The translations under genes and the position numbers were made by a program. Positions 44,827 through 54,437 of a stretch of DNA of 64,000 bases are shown in pieces. This DNA is from Flavobacterium sp. UBA7680 (lineage in GTDB: Bacteria > Bacteroidota > Bacteroidia > Flavobacteriales > Flavobacteriaceae). The stretch's first letter is position 1; each line of letters begins with the position of its first letter. The notes below the pieces were generated by a model. That model saw nothing but the letters and a program-made list of their open reading frames with translations. It did no database searches and was not told where the DNA came from. The stretch lies in assembly GCF_002482975.1 (NCBI RefSeq), contig NZ_DLHA01000054.1:62001-126000 (forward strand), read 5' to 3'.

Positions 44827-47800
44827 TTAATTGGTTTTATAATGGTATTGATTTTGAGAAAGGATGTTTCCATTTGAATCTTTTACAAATTCTAATCTTC
44901 CAAAGGAATCATAACTATAAGTAGTAATCTGTCCTTTAGGATCAGTTATACTACTAATACCTATAATAGGAACATAAGTGTAAGTACTTACCATTGCATT
45001 TACAAGTTCAGGTGCATTTCTAATAGCGTTTAGTGCATTTTTTAATGAAGCTTCGTTTCCAGAATTAGATGCTGTTTGAACAGCACTAATTAAATTTGCC
45101 GGAATAGAGTTGTAAGCTGCATTTTCTATTTTTGCGATAGGATATTCATTTTTATATCCCCATATATAAGAAATAGGCATTCCGTTAGTTTTTTGTTCTT
45201 GCAGGATATTACCATTATTATCGTAGGTGTTATATTGTATTAGTTCATCGTAATCTGCAGTTGTACCTTTTTTTAACATTTTTATGTTTTTTGGGAGGTA
45301 CATATTATTTGATGAGTTTGTATCACTATGAGTTTTAATCATGTAATTGTTAATACGTGATTGTACAGTAATGTCATTAATCTTAGTCTCAGATTTAACT
45401 ATAGGATTTAGTACATTGTTATTTATCATACTTGAAATTGTAGCAGTATTTGTTTCATCTACTCCGGAAGTTAAATCTGAAGGATATTTGTTGATTGTTT
45501 TCAAAGTTTGTCCAACGCTATTTATTATCTGGGTCTCTGTTAAATTTTTGTGCAGAGGATTATCGTATTTAAACAATGATGTAGTAGTAACTGGGTTTTG
45601 ACCATTTAGGTCATAAATTGTTTCAGTAGTACTTTTTGGATGCCACCATTCTGATAATATATCATAAAAACGTATCTCAACACTTGAACTCATGCTTTGT
45701 GGCATACTATATATTTTAACTCCTTTTAGATTTTTTGTGGTATTTTCTTTGAAATATTCTGTAGCAATTTCTTTTACTTTTATATTGTTTCTATTATAGT
45801 GCTCCTCTTTTAATAGTTGTCCATTACTTAAATTAACAACATTTGGAACTCCCGGCATAAAAAGTTCGGAAGGAATCTCTTTAATATTTCTATAAAAATA
45901 CTTTGAAGTTCCTATGTTATTATTTGATAAGTCAACATCGGAAACATTAACCTCATTATAACCTATAACACTTCCCTGAGCAGAATTTCCTAATGGAATT
46001 GAACTATCTGAAGTTCTAACCAAATAATCATTTGTTTGTTGAAAAATGAGTTTTATATCAAGGTATGATGCGGCAAAACCTAGAGTTAACAATCTGGCTG
46101 TATAAAAGTATTGATAAGGACTTATCATACGACCAGTTGAAATATTATTGTTAGAGTAGTTGAAATTTTTTTGCTTCAAAAACTTACTTTGGTCATAAGT
46201 CACCATAGATTTAATTCTAAGTCCAGCTCCTAGTTTTTTGTTGGTTGGAGTTTTTTTTATGTATGTAGCTCTTGCCTCCATTATTACTGTTTCAGTAGTG
46301 TTATTTCTGGTTCTTAACTTATAAGTTCCAGCAGGTAAAAAAACAGTAATATAGGAGAAGAATGAACCAGGAGTTGAGTTGGGTTTTAACCAAGGAGCAA
46401 GAGATATTAATTTATTACCATTTACATCTTCTAAAGCCACAGTCATTTGATCTGTTATGTTTTGTGACATTAAATTATATATGTTAAAGTATAATTGAAC
46501 TTTTGTAAGTTTCTCAAGCGTAAAAGACTTTTCAGTATTATTACTGGTATGTCCATTAACTAATGACGATTCTGTAACATAATTATCTTCAAACAAGGTT
46601 TGATTTTCATCGTAATAATCATTTGGCTCATATTCAAAGTTTACTATTCCTCCAGTTGGATATTTAATACTTTGTAGGATTGCCGCTTTTAAAGGCCCAC
46701 TTTTTACTTCTCTATTAGCCCCAGATAAGAAAATATTACCTCCTGTAGTACTTTCATAAAAAGGAGCCAAAGCTTTTGTAGATATCGTTGATCCACGCTC
46801 TGTTAATAGAATACGATCCTGCATATTAAGATTTAAAAACTGATAATCAACCATTGAATTATTAATTTGACCATTATAATATCCCCAATAATCAATTGAA
46901 TATGAAGTTTTTTCGGGTAAAGATGTTGGATTGTATGAAAAAACATAAGGTGGGTTTTTTATAATTTGATTACTGGTATTTGTTGTAGATTCCTGAATAG
47001 ATTCCAATTTTAATCTGGATTTTCTTTCTTCATTATCCACAATTGTTATGTCACTTCCAAAACTTGAGCTTCCAAAATAACTGTAATTAAAGTCAAACTG
47101 TTTAATTAATTTTCCATCTATATTAAATAATTTTGTGGTTTTTAGTCTTTTAGGTTTAGGATCTGTTGCAGTGAATGTTCTTATATCATTCCTGTCTTCT
47201 GTTAAAAAATCTACATATCCATTTGGGAATGATATCTTTTTAAGATAAACAGGGTTTATTACCTGCATACTCGCAGAATACAACTTAGTTTTTGCATTTT
47301 CAGATTCAAAACGATATGCATATTGTCCACCTGACTCAGAGACGGTTCTTAGATAATCCTTTAATTGTTCAAATCTGCTTATTTGACTTATTGTTTTGCC
47401 GGTACTTTCATATTGGAAACTTATATTATCGCCTTCAGGAGTAATAACTTTTGTTAAGTACCAAGCACTGTCAAGAATATCTGGATCATATTCAGAAATT
47501 CTATCATTAGTTGGTTCTATAGGGTTTAAACTGGATGTGCTATGATTTGCTGTGGTTTCAATAGCATTTAAACTAGAAGAACCAAAATAGTATTTCCATC
47601 CATTTCCATCAATTACTGTCCATACTTTAGATATTGTATCATATGAAAAAATTAAATTATTTTGATCTATAGAGATAGCTTTAAAAACGTCTCCTGTCTG
47701 TTTTTCAAAGATAAGTTTTCCTGAATATTGGAGAAAATTGTAGAAAAAAATATCTGGTTCTGGATCCAAAAAATCGTTTCCTATAGGACTATAGTAATCA

Positions 47801-48246
47801 TTATAATATTTATCGAAGTTTGCGCTATTAGGTAAAGGTTTTGTAGGATCTGTCCAATCAGGTAGATTTTGTGATGTAGCAGGAGGTAATTGATTTCGGA
47901 TATATCCGCCTTGAGAAGCAAAATCATCAAGGCCTCTAGTTTGGCGGGTAATCATTCCGCCGGCATTTAGAGCCCAGCCTAATCCAATCCAGCTTGCTTC
48001 TTCAGCTACTTTTACACCAGAAGCATGATAACTTGCGGTTATAGGTAACTCTATTTTTCCTGATTTAATATTAATTAAGGGTACTGAAATATTGGGAATA
48101 CCTGTATAATTGCTTACAGGAATGTCTGCGTATTGAGCTAATGCAGAGGCATTTGGTGATGGGGCAATAATCTTAGATAACCCAGGACTTTGTGCAATAC
48201 ATAGATTATAAACTAGTAAGGGCAGAAGCAATAAGTACTTTTTCAT
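44827..48246 (-). CDS. Secreted Rhs-partner protein with SpvB/TcB-like N-terminus and terminal YD repeat
   Basis: This is a 1139-residue protein with a signal peptide (MKKYLLLLPLLVYNLCIAQ). Its N-terminus, DIPVSNYTGIPNISVPLINI, ITASYHASGVKVAEEASWIG and GLGWALNAGGMITRQTRG, resembles the opening of SpvB/TcB-type shell proteins. The middle is beta-rich, and the C-terminus has a YD repeat (ITTYSYDSFGRLEFVKDSNG). It has no toxin tail. It lies 4 bp before the full Rhs toxin gene, each with its own signal peptide. By analogy with TcB-TcC, the two may form one shell around the toxin domain, split over two exported proteins. That pairing is inference from order and resemblance. Confidence 0.7.
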   Translation of the reverse strand: MKKYLLLLPLLVYNLCIAQSPGLSKIIAPSPNASALAQYADIPVSNYTGIPNISVPLINIKSGKIELPITASYHASGVKVAEEASWIGLGWALNAGGMITRQTRGLDDFASQGGYIRNQLPPATSQNLPDWTDPTKPLPNSANFDKYYNDYYSPIGNDFLDPEPDIFFYNFLQYSGKLIFEKQTGDVFKAISIDQNNLIFSYDTISKVWTVIDGNGWKYYFGSSSLNAIETTANHSTSSLNPIEPTNDRISEYDPDILDSAWYLTKVITPEGDNISFQYESTGKTISQISRFEQLKDYLRTVSESGGQYAYRFESENAKTKLYSASMQVINPVYLKKISFPNGYVDFLTEDRNDIRTFTATDPKPKRLKTTKLFNIDGKLIKQFDFNYSYFGSSSFGSDITIVDNEERKSRLKLESIQESTTNTSNQIIKNPPYVFSYNPTSLPEKTSYSIDYWGYYNGQINNSMVDYQFLNLNMQDRILLTERGSTISTKALAPFYESTTGGNIFLSGANREVKSGPLKAAILQSIKYPTGGIVNFEYEPNDYYDENQTLFEDNYVTESSLVNGHTSNNTEKSFTLEKLTKVQLYFNIYNLMSQNITDQMTVALEDVNGNKLISLAPWLKPNSTPGSFFSYITVFLPAGTYKLRTRNNTTETVIMEARATYIKKTPTNKKLGAGLRIKSMVTYDQSKFLKQKNFNYSNNNISTGRMISPYQYFYTARLLTLGFAASYLDIKLIFQQTNDYLVRTSDSSIPLGNSAQGSVIGYNEVNVSDVDLSNNNIGTSKYFYRNIKEIPSELFMPGVPNVVNLSNGQLLKEEHYNRNNIKVKEIATEYFKENTTKNLKGVKIYSMPQSMSSSVEIRFYDILSEWWHPKSTTETIYDLNGQNPVTTTSLFKYDNPLHKNLTETQIINSVGQTLKTINKYPSDLTSGVDETNTATISSMINNNVLNPIVKSETKINDITVQSRINNYMIKTHSDTNSSNNMYLPKNIKMLKKGTTADYDELIQYNTYDNNGNILQEQKTNGMPISYIWGYKNEYPIAKIENAAYNSIPANLISAVQTASNSGNEASLKNALNAIRNAPELVNAMVSTYTYVPIIGISSITDPKGQITTYSYDSFGRLEFVKDSNGNILSQNQYHYKTN

Positions 48247-48447
48247 TTAATAATTTTTTATATTTGATTGGAGTGTATTTATGAAATTAATTTGTTTGTG
48301 AAATTAACAAGATAAGATGCTATATAAGGTATTTATTTTATGATTTTGTTAACAAATTTTTATAATTGTCTTGAAAAATACATAAACTAAAATTTAAAAT
48401 GTTATTGTTTTTCTTTATTATTTTTAGTACTAATCTATGCTAAATAT

Positions 48448-49584
48448 TTACTCAATCGCACTACTCAGTTGAAACATTGGTAAATACATAGCAACCAATA
48501 AAACAGCGACTAAAACACCAACAAAAAGAATAATAAAAGGTTCAAGAACAGTAGTCATAACTTTAGATTGCTGCACCACTTCCTGATTGTACTGTTCGCT
48601 TAACTGCTTGAAAACATATTCAGTCTGATTAGTTTCTTCGGCTACTTTTACCAGAGATATAATTCGATTGTCGAAAAGAGGAGTGTTTTTTAAGCTGGCG
48701 CTTAAACTATTTCCTTTTAAAATGCTATTTTCTACTTGTTCCAATGCTTCCTGAAGCGGTACAAAACGAATCATTTTCTTGACCATTTGAATACTGTTCA
48801 ATAAAGGAACTTTAGCAGTTGTAAGTAGCGTTACTGCCTGGGTAAATTGAGCGAGATACACTTTTGTCATAAAAGGTCCTAAAACTGGAATTTTTATAAG
48901 AAAGTAATGCAATGCTTTTTTGTACTTATGATTGTCTTTAAAAAACTGAGTTGAAAAAATAAAAATAATTATTGCTAAGAAAAAGTAAAGTCCATATGTT
49001 TTTGTCCAGATCGATAATTTTACAATCATCTGTGTCAAAAAAGGAAGTTCCATATTGTTTTGTTTGAAGATATCCTGAAACATTGGAACCACATAACTCA
49101 ACATAAAAATAACAACCAGAACTGCTGTACTTAATACAATAGAAGGGTAGGTGAGTGCGGCTATGATAATTCTTTTTTGTTCATTTTTGCGTTCAAAAAA
49201 ACGACCAAGTTCTTCACAAACCTGAGCTGTAGTTCCTGTTTCTTCTCCAATTTGAATAGAATAATATTCGTATTCTGTAAATGATTTTGAAGTCATTAAA
49301 GCATCTGAAAAAGGTTTTCCGTTTACTACATCATTTAGAATTGTCTGGATTAAATCCTTATCCGCTTTTTTCTTTAATGATTCGATAATTAGGGACAATC
49401 CTTCTTTAAAACTAACTCCAGCTTTTAGTAAAACAGCAAGTTCAAGATAAAAGGCCTGTTTCTTTTTATTATTGAAACTGTCACCAAAAAGAGTGATCTC
49501 TTTTTTTAACAGACTTTCGATACTATTCTCATTTTTAGATTGAACAGCTTTTCTATTGGGTGCATTTTCTATTTTAAAGGCCAT
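48448..49584 (-). CDS. GspF/PilC-type inner-membrane platform protein
   Basis: This is a 378-residue protein with two copies of the T2SS F domain (LLKAGVSFKEGLSLIIESL, about 50-170; TTAKVPLLNSIQMVKKMI, about 255-375). Three transmembrane segments lie at about 150-175 (SIVLSTAVLVVIFMLSYVV), 200-220 and 350-372. F proteins anchor the assembly ATPase and pseudopilin machinery of type II secretion and type IV pili. It overlaps the upstream pseudopilin gene by 11 bp. No ATPase (GspE/PilB), secretin or prepilin peptidase is in the window, so those would have to be elsewhere. A 201-bp AT-rich gap separates it from the Rhs pair on the same strand. Confidence 0.88.
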   Translation of the reverse strand: MAFKIENAPNRKAVQSKNENSIESLLKKEITLFGDSFNNKKKQAFYLELAVLLKAGVSFKEGLSLIIESLKKKADKDLIQTILNDVVNGKPFSDALMTSKSFTEYEYYSIQIGEETGTTAQVCEELGRFFERKNEQKRIIIAALTYPSIVLSTAVLVVIFMLSYVVPMFQDIFKQNNMELPFLTQMIVKLSIWTKTYGLYFFLAIIIFIFSTQFFKDNHKYKKALHYFLIKIPVLGPFMTKVYLAQFTQAVTLLTTAKVPLLNSIQMVKKMIRFVPLQEALEQVENSILKGNSLSASLKNTPLFDNRIISLVKVAEETNQTEYVFKQLSEQYNQEVVQQSKVMTTVLEPFIILFVGVLVAVLLVAMYLPMFQLSSAIE

Positions 49585-50050
49585 CTTCCTGATTCATAAA
49601 AAAGGTTAAATCATTTTTTTTCGAAACAAAAATTTGATAATCGGGTAGTTCTGTTTCAGCAAATATTGATAATGCATCTATTTGTCCATTGCTTATTTCT
49701 TTTCCTTTAAAAAAAGCTTTCTTTGGTGCAATTTTCAATTTAATTGTATCCCGATTTCGCATACTAAATTTGTCCTGAAAGGAATAAGTTACTGTATCAA
49801 TTTCTGAAATCATTATTAATAACTGTTTATCGCTATCATACATTATATTATGCGGTTCATTAAAATCCTGCCAAAGTTTTTGTTCAAAAAGTGCCAGGGT
49901 ACTCGTTTTTTCAAAATTGTTTTGAATAGTATGAATTTGTTTTTGAACAATCCGCAAAACACTAAATGCCATACCAACTACGATAGCTGTAATAATCATA
50001 ACTACTATCATTTCTGACAATGTAAACGATTTTAATTTTCCTGCAGCCAT
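49574..50050 (-). CDS. Pseudopilin-like protein with type IV prepilin N-terminus
   Basis: This is a 158-residue protein. The N-terminal segment KLKSFTLSEMIVVMIITAIV is a class III signal with Glu at position 5 of the mature helix (F-T-L-S-E), then a long hydrophobic helix. The residue before the cleavage point is Ser, not the usual Gly. The C-terminal domain (about 45-158) is beta-rich with no known motif. It overlaps its neighbours on both sides (19 bp upstream, 11 bp downstream), so the genes are translationally coupled. A minor pseudopilin (GspI/J-like) role is likely. Confidence 0.78.
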   Translation of the reverse strand: MAAGKLKSFTLSEMIVVMIITAIVVGMAFSVLRIVQKQIHTIQNNFEKTSTLALFEQKLWQDFNEPHNIMYDSDKQLLIMISEIDTVTYSFQDKFSMRNRDTIKLKIAPKKAFFKGKEISNGQIDALSIFAETELPDYQIFVSKKNDLTFFMNQEDGL

Positions 50051-50376
50051 ATTACTTGTTGTTTTGTAATTTCTTTTTTAGAAATGTTATTTACTGCTGA
50101 AATCGAAATCATCTTTTTTGTAGATACAGCTTCTAATTCAATGTTGATATTCCAATTTTTATATTCTTCTTGATAGGGTAATTTGATGCTATTATTTTGA
50201 ATTTCATATTCAAGTTCATTAATTCGGGTTTCAATACCATGCGTGTTTTTAGAGAAGGTATTAAAGACTAGATTGTTTAATATTAAACTTGCCACAATGA
50301 AAATAATGACTACTAAAACTGTAGCTACAATAGCTTCGACCAATGTAGCCGATTTTATTTTTTTTAGTATAACCAT
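50032..50376 (-). CDS. Small pseudopilin-like protein
   Basis: This is a 114-residue protein with N-terminus KKIKSATLVEAIVATVLVVI, a prepilin-type helix with Glu5 and Ser at the -1 position, followed by a short globular part of about 75 residues. The gene overlaps the upstream beta-helix gene by 13 bp and the next pseudopilin by 19 bp. Size fits a minor pseudopilin (GspH/I-like). No closer family was recognised. Confidence 0.72.
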   Translation of the reverse strand: MVILKKIKSATLVEAIVATVLVVIIFIVASLILNNLVFNTFSKNTHGIETRINELEYEIQNNSIKLPYQEEYKNWNINIELEAVSTKKMISISAVNNISKKEITKQQVIWLQEN

Positions 50377-51647
50377 TTTAAAACAGTTTTAGGTTGTTGC
50401 TCTAAAATTATGCCTCCATAAATTGCCGGTACAGTTTCGTTTTCAATAGTGGCATTATAAACATGATTCATAAAAATAGACCCAGCCTGATTTGCTACAA
50501 ATTGCTTTGTATAAATCGATCCGGAAACTGTTCCTTTTATTTCAAAATTGCCATTGCAGTATACTTGTCCTTTTATTTTTGAACCTTTTTCTAAAACGAC
50601 TTGGGTCTGAAAATCGGATGTTTCTTTTGTTTGGATATAAGTTACACATCCTTTTAAAACACTTCCTTCTCCTATAAAAATTTGATTTTCTGATAAAGTA
50701 TTATAGTTAGAGTTATCAGTGACACTATTTTTATTGTCCTGAAATAGAAGCAATACTGATGGATAGCTTAAATTACATTTTTTACCCAATGTAATTTTTT
50801 TAGAAGCAATAGCCTGAAAATTCCCAATCGTTTCATCTTCAATTTCAATAATTGGTGCAATTAAAATTAAGTCATTTAGTAAAGCAGTTTTTCTAACTTT
50901 AATAACCGTTTCTGATTTAATTATAATATTTCCAGATATAATTTTGTTTTCTAGTGTTATGGCATTCTGAGAATAAAATCCTTTTGTTTTTTCTTTAAAA
51001 GAATTTGTAATTTTCAAAGCCGAATTTAGATTGATATAATCTTCCTGATGGTCTATTTTATATTCTTTTAGATAAAAATTTAGAGCATCAAGAAAAGCTT
51101 TTTCAGGTTTTGGCAGTTCAGAAGTACTTTTTTCAATACGTCCGTAAATTAATTGAGTTCCATAGTAACTGTTTCCCGCAATATAACCTGAATTGACACC
51201 TTGTTTTGGTAAATAAGCGATACCAGTAATTTTAGTACTTCCCACTACAGTTAGCGCATTATGTATCTCTTGTAAAAACAGAGTAGGGGATTTATCTGCT
51301 ATAATAAGCGACCCTATTATGGCAGTTTTAGTAAATTTCTTCTTTCGGAATTGTGTTATTGTAATTCCTTTTTGAAATACACCCCATTGTGATAAATGGG
51401 TTTTTATAGTTTGATTTTCTTTTTTTATGAAATCAATTGTGATTGTATCAGTATTTAATTCCTTTTGCTCTAAAAGTGACTGCATTCCTATATCAGCAAT
51501 CTGGATATTCTCAATTGCTCCTTTTGACTGCTCTTTCATATATATAAATGTATACGCATATAAAACAAGGCCAGCCAGAAGCAAAGCAATTAATACAGCA
51601 ATAAAAACCGTAAACTGTAAAGCACCAGATTTAATTTTTAATTTCAA
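50364..51647 (-). CDS. Pseudopilin-like protein with bactofilin-like beta-helix C-terminus
   Basis: This is a 427-residue protein. The N-terminus KLKIKSGALQFTVFIAVLIA is a positively charged start plus one long hydrophobic helix, with Phe rather than Glu at the position of Glu5, as in GspK-type proteins. The C-terminal half (about 220-400) has short repeated strands rich in Gly/Ile/Val (GNIIIKSETVIKV, KGCVTYIQTKE, KIKGQVYCNGNFEIKGTVSG) that suggest a right-handed beta-helix as in bactofilins. It overlaps the GspC-like gene by 4 bp (ATGA). It may be a tip protein of a pseudopilus; this is inferred. Confidence 0.65.
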   Translation of the reverse strand: MKLKIKSGALQFTVFIAVLIALLLAGLVLYAYTFIYMKEQSKGAIENIQIADIGMQSLLEQKELNTDTITIDFIKKENQTIKTHLSQWGVFQKGITITQFRKKKFTKTAIIGSLIIADKSPTLFLQEIHNALTVVGSTKITGIAYLPKQGVNSGYIAGNSYYGTQLIYGRIEKSTSELPKPEKAFLDALNFYLKEYKIDHQEDYINLNSALKITNSFKEKTKGFYSQNAITLENKIISGNIIIKSETVIKVRKTALLNDLILIAPIIEIEDETIGNFQAIASKKITLGKKCNLSYPSVLLLFQDNKNSVTDNSNYNTLSENQIFIGEGSVLKGCVTYIQTKETSDFQTQVVLEKGSKIKGQVYCNGNFEIKGTVSGSIYTKQFVANQAGSIFMNHVYNATIENETVPAIYGGIILEQQPKTVLKWLY

Positions 51648-52129
51648 TCCTGAAGCATTATAAGATTAAGATTTCCTTTGTATTTTACATATACAGATTC
51701 TTTGCTTCCGTCTTTTAGAAAAATTTCATTTTCTGTATCACCAATTTTCATAAAGTAATTTTTACCATCAATAATAAGCATGAAAATTTTACTTTTCCCC
51801 TTTGTATCAGTAATTAAACCTTTGTAAACAATATTTGGCCAAACCAAAGGTTCGGGTTGTTTAATAACTTTTGTAGTTTTAGTTTTATTTGTTTTTATAG
51901 AGGAAACGGTTTCAGGATTGTAAATTTTTCCTAAAAAAGGATCTCTATAGTTTACATTAATAGAAAATGATTCTCTTTTATTAACTTTTAAAGGTTTAAA
52001 ATTAAATTCAGAATTGTTCTCAGGGATTATTTCATTTGAATTTGTAAATGAAAATACCTGAAACAAAACAGCACCCCAAACAAATAAAACGAGTGGTAAA
52101 AGAACGTATATGTTTTTTTTGTTTTTCAT
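51644..52129 (-). CDS. GspC/PilP-like inner-membrane protein
   Basis: This is a 161-residue protein with one N-terminal TM helix (YVLLPLVLFVWGAVLFQVF), a linker, and a small beta domain with NVNYRDPFLGKIYN, PNIVYKGLITDTKGKSKIFM and KNYFMKIGDTENE. The RDPF and KGL patterns are like the periplasmic domains of GspC or PilP, which contact the secretin. It begins 7 bp after the preceding tail-fibre-like gene. Assignment is by layout and short motifs. Confidence 0.6.
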   Translation of the reverse strand: MKNKKNIYVLLPLVLFVWGAVLFQVFSFTNSNEIIPENNSEFNFKPLKVNKRESFSINVNYRDPFLGKIYNPETVSSIKTNKTKTTKVIKQPEPLVWPNIVYKGLITDTKGKSKIFMLIIDGKNYFMKIGDTENEIFLKDGSKESVYVKYKGNLNLIMLQD

Positions 52130-52136
52130 TAATGAT

Positions 52137-53345
52137 TTATTTTTGACTTAACTCTTTTTCGATTTTTTCTATTCTCAAAGCTAAAGTTTTTAATGCTTCA
52201 ATTTCTTTTGCCTGTTCTTCAATTTTTTTATTTTGCTGAATAGAATAAAGAGTTAATTCTTCAATTTTTTGAAGTAACTTAGAATTCATTTCTCCTAGAT
52301 TAATTCCGTTTTTTAAGACCTCTTCTTCACTTGGGATATTTTCTAAATGGCCTTTTTCATTTATGTGTTTTTCAACCTGTTCTAATGCTGGTAAATTGTA
52401 TTCTTTTTTAAATACAAAATCTGACCAGCCTAGTAAATCAACCTTTACTTCTTTTGAATGAATTGTACCGTTAACATCTAGTTTATTTAATGGATTTGTT
52501 GTACCAATGCCTACATTCCCATTGATATCAATTCGCATACGTTCTAATCCTAAAGTGCCAATTACAATATTTCTATTCATATCTGGAATTGTTGAATATC
52601 CTGATAAATCAATAAAAGATTTTGTATTAGAGTTTGTACCGCCACCAGCAGAAATCCTTAAGAAACCATCATCTCCTAATGCTAAATTTGTTGAATTACT
52701 AAAACCTCGAATTTCACCATATATTAATGTTCCGGCATTTATTGATGGTCTTTGCATGGTATTACTTAGACCTCCATTTAGAGTAAAAGACCCTCCTACT
52801 GACAATTTGCTTACAGGAACAACAATTCCTATGCCTACATTTCCACCAATAGGATTAATGGCAATGTTTTTCTGGCCAACACCACCCTTTACAGCTTGTA
52901 AGTAAGAATATTCATCTGCTGTATTCACCCCAATATTAAGACCTAATCTATAAGCGGCTCCATCATGTATAGAAATACCATCTGAACTAGATATACCAGA
53001 GCTTGTTGGAACTTTTACCTCAAATGTATTTAATGGAGTTAGTGAATTAATACCAACTTTTTTATCACTTGAGAAAGTTATAGCAGAACCTGTAGTTCCA
53101 TAATCGATGTCTAAAAAAGCAAATGATGAATTATCTCTTGCTTTAAAATTCCAAGGTCCACCCGTATGACCATACGGACGAAGTGAAAGACGTATAATTT
53201 CACCTGGTGTAGAAGATGGAGCAACTTGACTGCCAATTTTTAAATTAGTATCGAAATATACTTCACCACCAGAAACGGGCATTGTATTTTGCGAAAAGAT
53301 TATATGTGAAATAAATAATAAAGCAATTAGTTTATAGTTCTTCAT
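52137..53345 (-). CDS. Secreted tail-fibre-like protein, paralogue 1
   Basis: This is a 402-residue protein with a signal peptide (MKNYKLIALLFISHIIFSQ). The variable N-terminal region has Gly-rich beta segments with repeats of NVGIG (KLSVGG, NVGIGTTNPLNKLDVNG). The conserved C-terminal module (about 290-402) reads SKEVKVDLLGWSDFVFKKEY, then EKGHLENIPSEEEVLKNGIN, GEMNSKLLQKIEELTLYS and a coiled coil to the end. This module is shared with the genes at 53351, 54438, 55381 and 58449. It has no T9SS-type C-terminal signal. It lies 7 bp before the GspC-like gene on the same transcript. It is probably an exported fibrous or adhesive surface protein; the function is unknown. Confidence 0.68.
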   Translation of the reverse strand: MKNYKLIALLFISHIIFSQNTMPVSGGEVYFDTNLKIGSQVAPSSTPGEIIRLSLRPYGHTGGPWNFKARDNSSFAFLDIDYGTTGSAITFSSDKKVGINSLTPLNTFEVKVPTSSGISSSDGISIHDGAAYRLGLNIGVNTADEYSYLQAVKGGVGQKNIAINPIGGNVGIGIVVPVSKLSVGGSFTLNGGLSNTMQRPSINAGTLIYGEIRGFSNSTNLALGDDGFLRISAGGGTNSNTKSFIDLSGYSTIPDMNRNIVIGTLGLERMRIDINGNVGIGTTNPLNKLDVNGTIHSKEVKVDLLGWSDFVFKKEYNLPALEQVEKHINEKGHLENIPSEEEVLKNGINLGEMNSKLLQKIEELTLYSIQQNKKIEEQAKEIEALKTLALRIEKIEKELSQK

Positions 53346-53350
53346 TTTTA

Positions 53351-54385
53351 TTATTTGTTTTGTTTAGATTTTAGGATTAGAATGTCATTTTTCATTTCTT
53401 TATTTTCTTTCTTCATATTTTCATTCTCTTTTTTTATTTCAATCATATAAAGTGTCAATTCTTCAATTTTTTGAAGCAATTTAGAATTCATTTCTCCTAG
53501 ATTAATTCCATTTTTTAAAACTTCTTCTTCACTTGGGATATCTTTTAAGTGTCCTTTTTCACTAATGTGCTTTTCTACTTCTTTAAGTGTTGGAAGATTG
53601 TATTCTTTTTTGAAAACAAAATCAGACCAGCCTGTTGCCTGAACTTTTATTTCTCTTGCTCCAATAGATCCTTCTACCGCCAGTTTATGTATTCCTGTTG
53701 TTAAAGTACCAATTCCTAAACTGCCATTAGCAGTTAAGATCATTTTTCTATTACCATAAGAGTCCCATGCAAATAACGGTCTTGTCACTACAGCTGCGGC
53801 ACTCGTTCGTGAATCAAATGTCATAAGAGGATCTGTACCACTGTCAATATTAGGTTCAGTAACAGCTGTCAAATAAAGTGATGCTCTGTTATCACTAATG
53901 CGATATCCTTGTAGGCTGGGAATAAATTGATTATCGGCATTTGTGCCATTTGCAATTCGTATATAATCTTGAGGAGCATCAAGAACACTCAATTTTAGTA
54001 ATGTTTCTGATCCAGGAACAGCTGGTGTTTTAATTTCTAGGGTTGCTGAAGGTACAGAAGTACCAATTCCTATGTTACCATTTGCTAAGAATGTCATATA
54101 ACGTGTGTTCCAATCTTTACCAATAAATGCATTTGTAAGCGTAGAAACACCATTTGTAGCTGTTCCGTAAGCACCAAAACCTATATATTTTTCTGTATCA
54201 TCTGAATTTGAGATATAAAAGGCTCTTGCCCAAGCTCCGGTTAAACCTGGAAAATTCATTTTCATATTAACACCGCCCGCAGGAAGATCAGTGCCTATTG
54301 ATACATTATTGAAAGTTGTATTTTGCGCAATGATAGGGAGCGAGATAAACGCAAGTGTAACAAAGAGTAAAAAATTCTGTTTCAT
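53351..54385 (-). CDS. Secreted tail-fibre-like protein, paralogue 2
   Basis: This is a 344-residue protein with a signal peptide (MKQNFLLFVTLAFISLPIIAQ). The N-terminal two thirds differ from paralogue 1 but carry the same SIGT/NIGIGT beta motifs. The C-terminal module (VFKKEYNLPTLKEVEKHISE, KGHLKDIPSEEEVLKNGINL, GEMNSKLLQKIEELTLYM) is almost identical to paralogue 1, also at the DNA level, which points to recent duplication or gene conversion. A lysine/glutamate-rich coiled coil ends it. It is 5 bp from paralogue 1. Confidence 0.66.
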   Translation of the reverse strand: MKQNFLLFVTLAFISLPIIAQNTTFNNVSIGTDLPAGGVNMKMNFPGLTGAWARAFYISNSDDTEKYIGFGAYGTATNGVSTLTNAFIGKDWNTRYMTFLANGNIGIGTSVPSATLEIKTPAVPGSETLLKLSVLDAPQDYIRIANGTNADNQFIPSLQGYRISDNRASLYLTAVTEPNIDSGTDPLMTFDSRTSAAAVVTRPLFAWDSYGNRKMILTANGSLGIGTLTTGIHKLAVEGSIGAREIKVQATGWSDFVFKKEYNLPTLKEVEKHISEKGHLKDIPSEEEVLKNGINLGEMNSKLLQKIEELTLYMIEIKKENENMKKENKEMKNDILILKSKQNK

Positions 54386-54437
54386 TTTTTTAGTTAGTTT
54401 TATATTTTAATTTGATAACAATAATAATGATATATGA

